Shown here: positions 1 through 7,637 of the stretch, in pieces
Position numbering within the stretch: the stretch's first letter is position 1
How the letters are laid out: every line of letters begins with the position of its first letter
Assembly (NCBI GenBank): GCA_046462535.1
Contig: JBKGVF010000018.1
Location: forward strand, 111,881 to 175,880
Length of the DNA stretch: 64,000 nt
Direction: 5' to 3'
Source of the DNA: JAAZCI01 sp046462535
Lineage (GTDB): Bacteria; Pseudomonadota; Gammaproteobacteria; Cardiobacteriales; Wohlfahrtiimonadaceae
The notes under the pieces: generated by a model
The model's input: only the letters and a program-made list of their open reading frames with translations
Database searches by the model: none
Told to the model about the DNA's origin: nothing
Translations under genes and position numbers: made by a program

Positions 1-853
1 CAAAGTAGCCGACCCAATGCTCAGAACGTACATAATCATCATAATGGGTCTTATTCCATTGGTTATCATATTGATGATAGCGGCGGTTATAGCGCACAAT
101 AAGATCAACATCCACCATCTCACTCAATTCATAATTAATATTGGCTGATAAGATGCGGTTCCGATAATGATCTCGATCCCGATCCTTCTCACTCTTATCC
201 ACCTGATCGACTGTGGCATCAATTCCATGGCTATTCTCTATCGATCCGGCAAAGCTATATGAGAGACGATCTTTCATCCCTGATGATGACAACGTCGCCC
301 GATAGGTAGACTCTGTTCCCGCCTCTAACCCTAAACTGGTTTTAGGATCACCCCCTCTTTTAGTAAAGAGCTGCACTACACCCCCCATTCCGCTTGATCC
401 ATAGAGAGTACTTTGAGGGCCTTTGAGCACTTCAATCCGCTCAATATTAGTAAGATTCCCAAGAAGCGTATAATCGACCGCTCTCCCTGTCCCCATCGGA
501 TCCCCAATGGGAACACCATCAACTAATACCAATGTATGTTCCGTCTTAGCTCCACGGATAAAGAGGCTGCTAGGACCATTAATCCCTGTTCGTGATAGGG
601 TCATACCAGGCAATGAGCGCAACGCCTCCTCCACCGTCCGAACGCCCATTCGTTCAATCTCCTTCTCAGAGAGCGTATGGATCGTCGCTCCAATCTTCTG
701 CTCTGGTGCTGCAATTCGATTAGCCGTAACAATTAAGGGCTCCTCATCCGATGCTGCAATGGCAATCGGCAGCAGCAGTGAGATGGCACAGAGAGTTGCG
801 GGAAAGGCAAAACCTCTCCTACTAATAGGGGGATAATATTTCAATCTAGACAT
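1..853 (-). CDS. btuB: TonB-dependent vitamin B12 receptor, BtuB-like (N-terminal part)
   Basis: This is an outer-membrane TonB-dependent receptor that probably imports cobalamin. The visible 284 codons run off the left edge, so most of the beta barrel is missing. Residues 1-34 form a signal peptide. A TonB box (EPLIVTANR, about residues 38-46) closely resembles that of E. coli BtuB (DTLVVTANR). The plug domain follows, with the LFIRGA, VLVDGVPIGD and LKGPQSTLYGSSGMGGVV motifs at about 95-165. The ATG at 853 has an AGAGG ribosome site a few bases upstream. A cobalamin riboswitch lies directly upstream, which supports B12 or a cobamide as the ligand, and BtuC/BtuD/TonB-like genes precede it on the same strand. 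Ligand identity is inferred from the riboswitch and the TonB box. Confidence 0.9.
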   Translation of the reverse strand, partial: MSRLKYYPPISRRGFAFPATLCAISLLLPIAIAASDEEPLIVTANRIAAPEQKIGATIHTLSEKEIERMGVRTVEEALRSLPGMTLSRTGINGPSSLFIRGAKTEHTLVLVDGVPIGDPMGTGRAVDYTLLGNLTNIERIEVLKGPQSTLYGSSGMGGVVQLFTKRGGDPKTSLGLEAGTESTYRATLSSSGMKDRLSYSFAGSIENSHGIDATVDQVDKSEKDRDRDHYRNRILSANINYELSEMVDVDLIVRYNRRYHQYDNQWNKTHYDDYVRSEHWVGYF

Positions 854-894
854 AAACCTCTTTAACCTCGAGAGATAATTATTTAATAAAATGG

Positions 895-1014
895 GTAATG
901 CAATGCTCTAAGTTAGTATCTGGCTTAGGAGATCCTCTCTCCTCTCACAGTGGCGGGTCCGCGCAGGAATCACACCTGACTTCCTAACTCAAGGCAACCT
1001 GTTTTTACCATTTA
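895..1014 (-). promoter_or_regulatory. Cobalamin (adenosylcobalamin) riboswitch
   Basis: Read on the minus strand, the region shows the conserved B12-riboswitch core in order: a GGTTGCC segment, then GTGTGATTCCTGCGCGGACC, then CCGCCACTGTGA, and further on AAGCCAGATACTAAC. These are the usual conserved blocks of the aptamer. The element ends roughly 40-50 bases before the receptor ATG at 853. I see no hairpin with a T tract in between, so control is more likely at translation initiation, with ligand binding repressing receptor synthesis. That mechanism is inferred. The element begins about 40 bases after the btuC stop codon. Confidence 0.93.
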
Positions 1015-1055
1015 TCCCATAATTTGCAACTAATATATCTAAATGTAAACGATCT

Positions 1056-2027
1056 CTATCTCCCTTCCCGGCGCAACAAAAGTAGCAGAAAGAAGGGGGC
1101 TCCTAAGAGAGCAGTGATCACCCCAACAGGGAGTTCAGCCGGCCTAAATAGAAGAGAAGCCCCTAAATTAGCAAGCAGTAATAATCCCCCACCAAGAGGG
1201 ATCACCCCCCACCATAAGAGACGATAATCACCCCCTAGAAGTAAGCGGGCAATATGGGGCACAATTAACCCAATAAATCCAATTGGTCCAAAATGGGCTA
1301 CTAAAAAAGCGATCATAAGGCTCATTGTTAAAAAGAGCCCTCCCACTAAACGGTGTGGATTTAAGCCCCATACTTGAGCTTGAACTAATCCATTACTGAT
1401 CAGATTCAGCTGAGGCGCTGTAAAGTAGAGTACTCCGGCGACTGTGCACGCTAATAGAAATAGACGAAAGAGCAATCCATAAGAGAGGTAATCGATCCGC
1501 CCCATCATCCACTTAAGCAATGCATACCCTTTCTCTGGGGGGCCAACCGCCTGAAGAAGTAGAAGAAGACTACCGATAAAGAGGCTGATAATCACCCCTA
1601 AAAGGATTAATCGCAAAGGTTGATAATCGCCACGAAAAGCAGAGAGATAGAGAAACAGTGTAACCCCTAACGCCCCTAAAAAGGCGAAGAGCTCAGTAGC
1701 CGTCACCCAGAGGAAGACAAAATTAATCCCTCCATATAGGGCTATCGCCGCCCCAAATGAGCTACCACTTGCTACTCCTAAGATATAAGGATCCGCTAGC
1801 GGATTGCGCAGTAGTGCCTGAAATACCATACCACTTAACGCTAACGATGCCCCCACCAGCCACGTAGCCACCACCTTAGGAAATCGAAACTCCACCAAAA
1901 TTAACCAATCATTACTATCGAAAGGGTTCAAAAATGTTAAACCAAATAGAGGTGCGAAGAGCAAAATCAGTAATGACCCAGCCCACAATAATTTTAAGAG
2001 CCTCACTCTCTCTTTCTGCCTCATCAT
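1056..2027 (-). CDS. btuC: Cobalamin ABC transporter permease BtuC (FecCD family)
   Basis: This is the inner-membrane permease subunit of a B12/siderophore-type ABC importer. It has 323 residues, close to E. coli BtuC, and many hydrophobic segments consistent with the ten-helix FecCD fold. Family motifs include NPLADPYILGVASGSSFGA at about 75-93 and the cytoplasmic coupling region GPIGFIGLIVPHIAR at about 248-262. Start: the gene begins with tandem ATG codons and a GGGAGGG ribosome site directly upstream, so the second ATG (2024) is better spaced. It lies six bases after btuD. Substrate assignment to B12 rests on the neighbouring riboswitch and BtuB-like receptor; the FecCD family also moves iron chelates. 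No periplasmic binding protein (BtuF) gene is visible here. Confidence 0.85.
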   Translation of the reverse strand: MMRQKERVRLLKLLWAGSLLILLFAPLFGLTFLNPFDSNDWLILVEFRFPKVVATWLVGASLALSGMVFQALLRNPLADPYILGVASGSSFGAAIALYGGINFVFLWVTATELFAFLGALGVTLFLYLSAFRGDYQPLRLILLGVIISLFIGSLLLLLQAVGPPEKGYALLKWMMGRIDYLSYGLLFRLFLLACTVAGVLYFTAPQLNLISNGLVQAQVWGLNPHRLVGGLFLTMSLMIAFLVAHFGPIGFIGLIVPHIARLLLGGDYRLLWWGVIPLGGGLLLLANLGASLLFRPAELPVGVITALLGAPFFLLLLLRREGR

Positions 2028-2033
2028 CCCTCC

Positions 2034-2807
2034 CTACTGATAAAAGAGGGGCGCCCCATCAAAACGCCGACCTTCATAAAATTGCACCCCATATAGCTCA
2101 GTTAAATTTTTAGTATTTAACCAATCTCTCACCTCACCAAAGTAGTGGAGTGCACCCTCTTTTAACACCAATAGGTGGGTAAAATCCCCCCAAATATGGT
2201 TTAAATCATGGGTGATATAGAGAAGTGTCTTCCCCTCATTGCGACAACTTGCCACGATGTGATGATGTAACGACTGCTGATATTTTGGATCGAGAGCACG
2301 ATTAGGTTCATCAAGCAGCAAAATAGGTGTCTGCTGCAACAGCGCTGCAGCAAGATAGAGTCGTTGCCGCTCCCCACCACTTAATTGGGAGATTGGCGTC
2401 TCCTGATAAGCGGTAAGCGAAAACTCCTCCAACATATGAGCTATTAATGCTTCCTCCTGAGGCGTCGTATAGAAATACCCCTTTTTATGGCTGTAGAGGG
2501 CCATCTCACACCATAAATGCGCCGTAACCTCGGGAAGCTGCGGTGGCTCTTGTGGGACAAGTGTAATTAGTCGCGCCAACTCCCGTCGGGTATACTCCGC
2601 CTGAGCACGACCATTAAGTAAGATACGCCCCTCAATCCTCCCCTCGCGCTCTGTAATCAACCCTAACAAAGCATGAAGGAGAGTGCTCTTTCCCGCCCCG
2701 TTACTCCCAATAATGGCTAGTCGTGCCCTAGGAGGAAGATGAAAGCTTATTCTCTTTAAGCGCTGACTCCCTCTACTGATGACTGATAACTCCTCTACCG
2801 TTAACAT
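2034..2807 (-). CDS. btuD: Cobalamin ABC transporter ATP-binding protein BtuD
   Basis: This is the cytoplasmic ATPase that powers the BtuC permease. It has about 257 residues, with Walker A GSNGAGKS at about 34-41, a Q-loop region (VPQEPP), the ABC signature LSGGERQR at about 143-150, Walker B ILLLDEP and a switch histidine in ITHDL. A GTG codon precedes an ATG by one codon. The AGGAG site lies four bases before the ATG at 2807, which is therefore preferred. It follows the TonB-like gene by a few bases and precedes btuC by six, so the three are co-translated. The loop QEPPQLPEVTAHLW resembles BtuD/FhuC-type proteins. Confidence 0.85.
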   Translation of the reverse strand: MLTVEELSVISRGSQRLKRISFHLPPRARLAIIGSNGAGKSTLLHALLGLITEREGRIEGRILLNGRAQAEYTRRELARLITLVPQEPPQLPEVTAHLWCEMALYSHKKGYFYTTPQEEALIAHMLEEFSLTAYQETPISQLSGGERQRLYLAAALLQQTPILLLDEPNRALDPKYQQSLHHHIVASCRNEGKTLLYITHDLNHIWGDFTHLLVLKEGALHYFGEVRDWLNTKNLTELYGVQFYEGRRFDGAPLFYQ

Positions 2808-2814
2808 CACACTC

Positions 2815-3483
2815 CTACTCTAGTCGAAACTCAATTGCTCGTAAGGGGATCTCCTCCAACCCACTTTGTAAAATCTCCTCCCTTAACTGACTCCTCTTCA
2901 GAGCGCTCTCAACAGCTTCGATCGCACATCGATCAAGTCGCCTAAACCCTGTAGACTCGATCAACACCACATGGATCTGCTCCCCTACTTTATGGAGCGC
3001 TAGCTCAGCTCGCCCCTCCTCTCCCCGCTCTCGAGAGCGGCGAGGATAACAGGGATCTATCAACATATTAAGTGCCCTTTGCACACTTCTTATAGTGCCT
3101 ACCCTCTCTACCATACTGCCTTGAGTATCTCTATCCCTCTGCCGCTCTGCCTCAACACTAGCTGTTGAGGGCTTCACTGCTGCAGCTACCTGCCTACTAG
3201 GTGAGGAGTCCTTCTCAGCTACTAGATACCTCCTCGGCTCTATAGACTCCCTCTCATCCCCCTCCTCTCTTCTCTGCAAAGAGGTAGGCTCACGCTCCCT
3301 CTCCGACTCTTCCCTCTTTGTTAAGAGCACGACATTTAACCCCTCTCCCCCAACCTGAGTCGAGTTGGCGATCCCCTCTAGGGAAAGGCTCCTCTCTGTT
3401 AACCCGCTAAACACTACAATAGCAACGCCAATATGTAAAAGTATTGATAAGAGGAGTGATAAGAGGTGTTGATAATATCTCAC
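2815..3483 (-). CDS. TonB-like energy transducer, probably dedicated to B12 uptake
   Basis: This is a 222-residue protein with an N-terminal membrane anchor (about residues 7-27) and a long charged linker (about 50-125). The C-terminal domain resembles TonB-C: CYPRRSRERGEEGRAEL followed by VVLIESTGFRRLDRCAIEAV, matching the family pattern YP..A....G.V.....V...G......SSG...LD.AA. TonB proteins span the periplasm and carry proton-motive energy from ExbBD to receptors. The linker is rich in Arg and Glu rather than the usual Pro-Glu/Pro-Lys repeats. It starts with GTG at 3483, overlapping the upstream stop as GTGA, and sits directly before btuD. Its place in the cluster suggests it serves the BtuB-like receptor. 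No exbB/exbD is nearby. Confidence 0.7.
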   Translation of the reverse strand: MRYYQHLLSLLLSILLHIGVAIVVFSGLTERSLSLEGIANSTQVGGEGLNVVLLTKREESEREREPTSLQRREEGDERESIEPRRYLVAEKDSSPSRQVAAAVKPSTASVEAERQRDRDTQGSMVERVGTIRSVQRALNMLIDPCYPRRSRERGEEGRAELALHKVGEQIHVVLIESTGFRRLDRCAIEAVESALKRSQLREEILQSGLEEIPLRAIEFRLE

Positions 3484-4259
3484 AATAGATAATTCAACTC
3501 CCTTAAAAGTAGCTCCGCCTCTGTAAATGGATCATCGATCAGGGTATAGCGAATTAGAAGAGCGGTGATCACAATAATCACCACGAGAGCAACAATGCCC
3601 AATAGGGAGAGAGTCCAAGTGGTAACTCTCGTCCCCACGGTTTGAGTACCACGATAGAAGAGAGAGAGGAGTGTAAGGGCGCCAAATCCTCCAATAAATA
3701 TATAGTATGGATACCGACTAGCGACAATCCCCCGAAGATACTGCTCCCCCTGCATCAATAAAAGATCCCCCTCTTTAAGAAGAGTGACTAGATCGAGCTT
3801 GGGAAATGGAATCTCTAAAGCGGGCATTAAGCTGTAAATAATCATCCCATACCCTCCGATCATTACACCACTGATAGCAAGATATACCCACTGTAATCTC
3901 GGAATTTTTCGATAATGGTAGAGCCCACTCAACAGTAAAAGGAGTAATACACCCCCAAGTCCAGTAAGGATCTTAAACCGCGCATTGTAGAGCCCTTCAA
4001 TATTATGAAGTAGAATCTCCCCCTCCTGGTAGAGACTCTGTATGAGTGAGGCCTGTTGCAGATGTACAATCGCCAGCTCACCTAGAGGCAGCGGCTGCTC
4101 TAACATCTCATTTAAGTATTGTAGCGACTTCAGCGTCTCATCAATTGGGGTTAGCTCAATGGGATAAAGCTGCAGAAAGCGGCAGACAAAGAGCCCCACT
4201 ATAAGAAATAGAGCACCCCAATAACCAAAGATGGCGCGCCATTGAAAAAAGTCTCTCAC
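3480..4259 (-). CDS. Polytopic inner-membrane protein of unknown function
   Basis: I do not recognise this 259-residue protein. It has about five hydrophobic segments (residues roughly 10-30, 90-110, 122-145, 184-203 and 213-238) separated by soluble stretches. One soluble stretch, residues 35-85, is rich in Leu, Gln and Glu and could form a helix on the periplasmic side. It has no catalytic motif that I can see. Its stop codon overlaps the GTG start of the TonB-like gene, so the two are translationally coupled, and it heads the run that continues into btuD and btuC. A role with the TonB-like protein or the B12 system is guilt by association only. It lies ten bases after the rep stop. Confidence 0.6.
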   Translation of the reverse strand: MRDFFQWRAIFGYWGALFLIVGLFVCRFLQLYPIELTPIDETLKSLQYLNEMLEQPLPLGELAIVHLQQASLIQSLYQEGEILLHNIEGLYNARFKILTGLGGVLLLLLLSGLYHYRKIPRLQWVYLAISGVMIGGYGMIIYSLMPALEIPFPKLDLVTLLKEGDLLLMQGEQYLRGIVASRYPYYIFIGGFGALTLLSLFYRGTQTVGTRVTTWTLSLLGIVALVVIIVITALLIRYTLIDDPFTEAELLLRELNYLL

Positions 4260-4268
4260 CCCGATCCC

Positions 4269-6242
4269 CTATCGCTCTAAACTGCTGAGCATCGCTTGTA
4301 ATCCTTGCACTGTTTTACTGGTATTTTTACGCCGCTCTTCTCGATCCATCACCCGATCTTTTGCCCAAAGAATATCCTCACTCGGAAGCTCACTCAAAAA
4401 GCGACTCGGTGTGCAAGACTCAGCCTGCTGATAGCGCATTCTTTGGCGGCAGTAAGTGATATATAACATCCGCTGTGCACGGGTAATACCCACATAGAAG
4501 AGGCGCCGCTCCTCATCTACCATACCATCATCAATACTATTTCGATGAGGAATAATATCCTCCTCTGCTCCCACCATAAAGACGGTTGGAAATTCCAGCC
4601 CCTTCGCACTATGAAAGGTCATCAAAGTGACAGCATCACGATCCTGAGTGCGCTCATCGCTCTCTAAGATGGCAATGAGCGTAAGGTGGGAGAGAATATC
4701 AGAAAGAGAGCGCTTCGCTCCATAGAACCACTCCCCTAACGCTTCAACATTACGAATCTTTCTCTCAAAACCTTTTGGTGATTCCTCCTGAAGATAGTGG
4801 TAGTAGTTAAGATTCTCCACTAGATAATCAAACAGCTCACCAAGATCATCACTCCGATTTTGGCACTCTAAAATAAGATCATAAAATTGAGCCATCTGAA
4901 AAGCGACCCGTCGCCCCATAAAGGTATGTAGTTGAGGATGCCCCAAGGTTTCAAAGAGTGTATACCCATGAGTTGTAGCAAACTCCGCCAACTTTTTAAG
5001 AGCCGCCGCACCAATTGCCCGTTTCGGTAGATTTATGACCCGTAACAGTGAGGCATTATCTTCAGGATTTCCTATCAGTTTTAAATAGCTAAGCAGTATG
5101 CTCACCTCTGGCTGCTGAAAGAAGCTCTCTCCTCCCACTACCCGATAAGGAATGCCACGAGCCCCTAATGCACGCTCAAATCGACTGCTTTGATGATTCC
5201 CTCGATATAAGATGGCATGATCATCAAATCGTGCGCCATTAATTAATTGGTTATGATTAATGGTCATAGCGACAAACTCAGCCTCTGCTTCCGCACTCTT
5301 AAAATCATGGATCGCAATCTTCTCCCCATCGCCAAGCGCCGACCAGAGCCGTTTATCATAAAGATGGGGGTTTTTCGCAATAAGATGGTTTGCCGCATTT
5401 AATATATGGCCTGTTGATCGATAATTCTGCTCCAACTTAATAAGATGCAGATTAGGAAAATCTCGATGCAGCTCATGTAAGTTTTCAGGACGCGCTCCAC
5501 GCCACGCATAGATTGACTGATCATCATCCCCTACAACTGTTAAACAGCTGCGCATCCCTATAATCTCTTTAATCAGCTCATACTGGGCCCGATTAGTATC
5601 TTGATACTCATCTACAAGAAGGTAACGAATGGTGCGACGCCAATAGCTACGCACTGTCTCATGCTCTTTTAAGAGACGATAACTCTGAAGAACTAAATCA
5701 TCAAAATCGACAGCGTTATAAGCATGAAGTTGCTCTTGATACTGTTGATAGAGGGAGCCAATCTCTACCATACGCTCATCTTCTGCAGCCGATAAGATCG
5801 CTTGTGGTGATAACATCTCATTTTTCCAACTAGAGATATGATCAAGAATCTGCCGAATCTGCTCTCGATCAGCATCCTCTAGAATGGTCTCCATCAAATG
5901 GTGACTATCATTCTGATCATAAATAGAGAACCCCTTCCGTAACCCAATCACTCCTCCATGTTGCTTTAAAATCATCAATCCTAAAGTGTGAAATGTTGCA
6001 ACATGTACTCGTTGTCCAGCGACCCCCTTTAGCAGACTCTGAAGCCGCTCCCGCATCTCATTAGCCGCTTTATTGGTAAATGTAACCGCAAATATTGAGC
6101 GTGGGTCATATTGATACTGCTCTACAAGATGGCGAATCTTCTCAGTAATCACCCTTGTCTTACCAGACCCCGCTCCTGCTAAAACTAAAAGAGGCCGATC
6201 GATTACTCGAACCGCCTCCTGCTGCTCTTGATTTAATTTCAT
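4269..6242 (-). CDS. rep: ATP-dependent DNA helicase Rep
   Basis: This is a superfamily 1A 3'-5' DNA helicase that helps replication forks pass bound proteins. Its 657 residues compare with 673 in E. coli Rep, and the N-terminus (MKLNQEQQEAVR) is Rep-like. Motifs are in order: Walker A AGAGSGKTR (about 22-30), VTFTNKAANEMRERL (motif Ia), VDEYQDTN (Walker B), GDDDQSIYAWRGA (motif III), LEQNYRST (motif IV), VTLMTFHSAKGLEFP (motif V) and EERRLFYVGITRA (motif VI). UvrD and PcrA are the alternatives, but the start and the absence of a long C-terminal extension favour Rep. It follows kdsD on the same strand and precedes the unknown membrane gene by ten bases. Confidence 0.9.
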   Translation of the reverse strand: MKLNQEQQEAVRVIDRPLLVLAGAGSGKTRVITEKIRHLVEQYQYDPRSIFAVTFTNKAANEMRERLQSLLKGVAGQRVHVATFHTLGLMILKQHGGVIGLRKGFSIYDQNDSHHLMETILEDADREQIRQILDHISSWKNEMLSPQAILSAAEDERMVEIGSLYQQYQEQLHAYNAVDFDDLVLQSYRLLKEHETVRSYWRRTIRYLLVDEYQDTNRAQYELIKEIIGMRSCLTVVGDDDQSIYAWRGARPENLHELHRDFPNLHLIKLEQNYRSTGHILNAANHLIAKNPHLYDKRLWSALGDGEKIAIHDFKSAEAEAEFVAMTINHNQLINGARFDDHAILYRGNHQSSRFERALGARGIPYRVVGGESFFQQPEVSILLSYLKLIGNPEDNASLLRVINLPKRAIGAAALKKLAEFATTHGYTLFETLGHPQLHTFMGRRVAFQMAQFYDLILECQNRSDDLGELFDYLVENLNYYHYLQEESPKGFERKIRNVEALGEWFYGAKRSLSDILSHLTLIAILESDERTQDRDAVTLMTFHSAKGLEFPTVFMVGAEEDIIPHRNSIDDGMVDEERRLFYVGITRAQRMLYITYCRQRMRYQQAESCTPSRFLSELPSEDILWAKDRVMDREERRKNTSKTVQGLQAMLSSLER

Positions 6243-6299
6243 ACGTCTCGATTAATGATGATAATAATGATCGCTTACTCAACTATTTAGTTGCTTATC

Positions 6300-7280
6300 T
6301 TAAATGACACGTGCATTTAAGAGATGATGCATATTTAATGCGCCGACGATTCTCCCCTCTCCATCCACTACTGGCAAGGCAGTAATCTTCTCGCGCTCCA
6401 ACTGATTAACTGCATCTACAGCCAATGCTTTTGGCCCTATAGTATGGGGATTAGTGGTCATACATTCACCAATTGTCAACTCTTTAAGCTCTCGCCCACT
6501 GACTAATGTGCGGCGAAGATCCCCTTCAGTAAAGACCCCTAATAGCTGGTGCTGCTCATCAGCTAAGAGGATAATGCCTAGCGGAAAGCGGGTCATCTCC
6601 AAAAGAGCTTCATAGAGAGTTGCGTCAGGAGATAAGATAGCGGCTTCATCCCGCGGCACCATAATATCCTCCACCAAGAGCAACAGGCGACGCCCAAGCT
6701 TTCCCCCCGGATGAGAAAAAGCAAAATCATCAGAGGTAAACCCTTTCATCTCCAAGAGAGTGATCGCAATAGCATCCCCCATCGCCAATGTTGCGGTTGT
6801 GCTCGCTGTCGGAGCCAATCCTAAAGGGCAAGCCTCCTCTTTTATAGCCACTAAAAGATGTTTGGTAGCAAATTGTGCTAGCGATGACTCCTGATTGCCG
6901 GTAATTGCCACCAGCGGGATATTTAAGCGGCCAATCAAGGGGAGAAAGGCTAATATTTCATCCGTCTCCCCTGAATAGGAGAGGGCTAAAAGAAGATCAT
7001 CCTTAGTGATCATTCCTAAATCCCCATGACTTGCCTCAGCAGGATGCATAAAAAAAGCGGGGGTCCCAGTGCTGGCTAATGTTGCAGCAATCTTACTGCC
7101 AATATGCCCCGACTTACCCATTCCAGTAACCACAACGCGCCCACGACAGTTATGAAGCAGTCGACACACCTCAAGGTAATTCCCATCAATTTCACTGGTT
7201 AAGGCCTTAATTGCCTCTGCCTCAATAGTTAGAACCCGCTTTGCTCGCTCTAGATAATCTTGATCTGATAATTTACTCAT
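6300..7280 (-). CDS. kdsD: D-arabinose 5-phosphate isomerase KdsD
   Basis: It converts D-ribulose 5-phosphate to D-arabinose 5-phosphate, the first step toward KDO for the lipopolysaccharide inner core. It has 326 residues: a SIS sugar-isomerase domain (about 35-170; VVVTGMGKSGHIGSKIAATL and ALSYSGETDE are phosphosugar-binding motifs), followed by two CBS domains (about 208-260 and 272-326). The length equals the E. coli enzyme (328). It is the only LPS-precursor gene in this stretch, as kdsC, lptC and lptA do not follow. It lies divergent from the glutaredoxin-like gene, with 76 bases between the two start codons. Confidence 0.92.
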   Translation of the reverse strand: MSKLSDQDYLERAKRVLTIEAEAIKALTSEIDGNYLEVCRLLHNCRGRVVVTGMGKSGHIGSKIAATLASTGTPAFFMHPAEASHGDLGMITKDDLLLALSYSGETDEILAFLPLIGRLNIPLVAITGNQESSLAQFATKHLLVAIKEEACPLGLAPTASTTATLAMGDAIAITLLEMKGFTSDDFAFSHPGGKLGRRLLLLVEDIMVPRDEAAILSPDATLYEALLEMTRFPLGIILLADEQHQLLGVFTEGDLRRTLVSGRELKELTIGECMTTNPHTIGPKALAVDAVNQLEREKITALPVVDGEGRIVGALNMHHLLNARVI

Positions 7281-7356
7281 AGCTCAACTTTAATTTACAA
7301 TAATCACACAATTATAACCGAAGCCCATACAGATGAGAATCAAGGAGCCCTACTCA

Positions 7357-7623
7357 ATGTCTACTCTACTCAATGAATCCCCTCCACTACTCCTCTATAG
7401 CACCGATGGCTGCTCTCTTTGCGATGACCTGATCGAGTGGCTCGATAATCGAGGCATCTCCTACCACTATATCGATATCGCAACCGACCCAAAGCTGATA
7501 GCGGAATTTGGCTGGTATATTCCTGTTTTACGCTATAATGCCACTCTCTGGAAGAGTCCTATTGATCGAGAATCCCTTCTTCAAGAGTTGATTGCATTAG
7601 GACTGACCATTGCCAAAGATTAA
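7357..7623 (+). CDS. Glutaredoxin-like (thioredoxin-fold, DUF836-type) protein
   Basis: This is a small protein of 88 residues with a thioredoxin fold and a redox-type CSLC motif (CxxC) near the N-terminus, followed by a helix and a cis-Pro-like region (GWYIPVLR). This pattern fits the glutaredoxin-like DUF836 family, whose substrate is not established. I chose the ATG at 7357 because AAGGAG at 7342-7347 sits nine bases before it; an ATG at 7333 would add eight residues but has no such site. It precedes recN by 14 bases in the same direction and is probably co-transcribed with it. Confidence 0.72.
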   Translation: MSTLLNESPPLLLYSTDGCSLCDDLIEWLDNRGISYHYIDIATDPKLIAEFGWYIPVLRYNATLWKSPIDRESLLQELIALGLTIAKD

Positions 7624-7637
7624 GGAGCAGATACCCT

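Noticed and set aside
507..836. A 109-codon plus-strand frame opposite the BtuB-like receptor.
   Set aside because: It is the reverse of the receptor plug domain, which has clear conserved motifs; no ribosome site precedes it.
7333..7356. Earlier ATG for the glutaredoxin-like gene.
   Set aside because: AAGGAG is perfectly spaced for the ATG at 7357 and would be inside the coding region if the earlier ATG were used.
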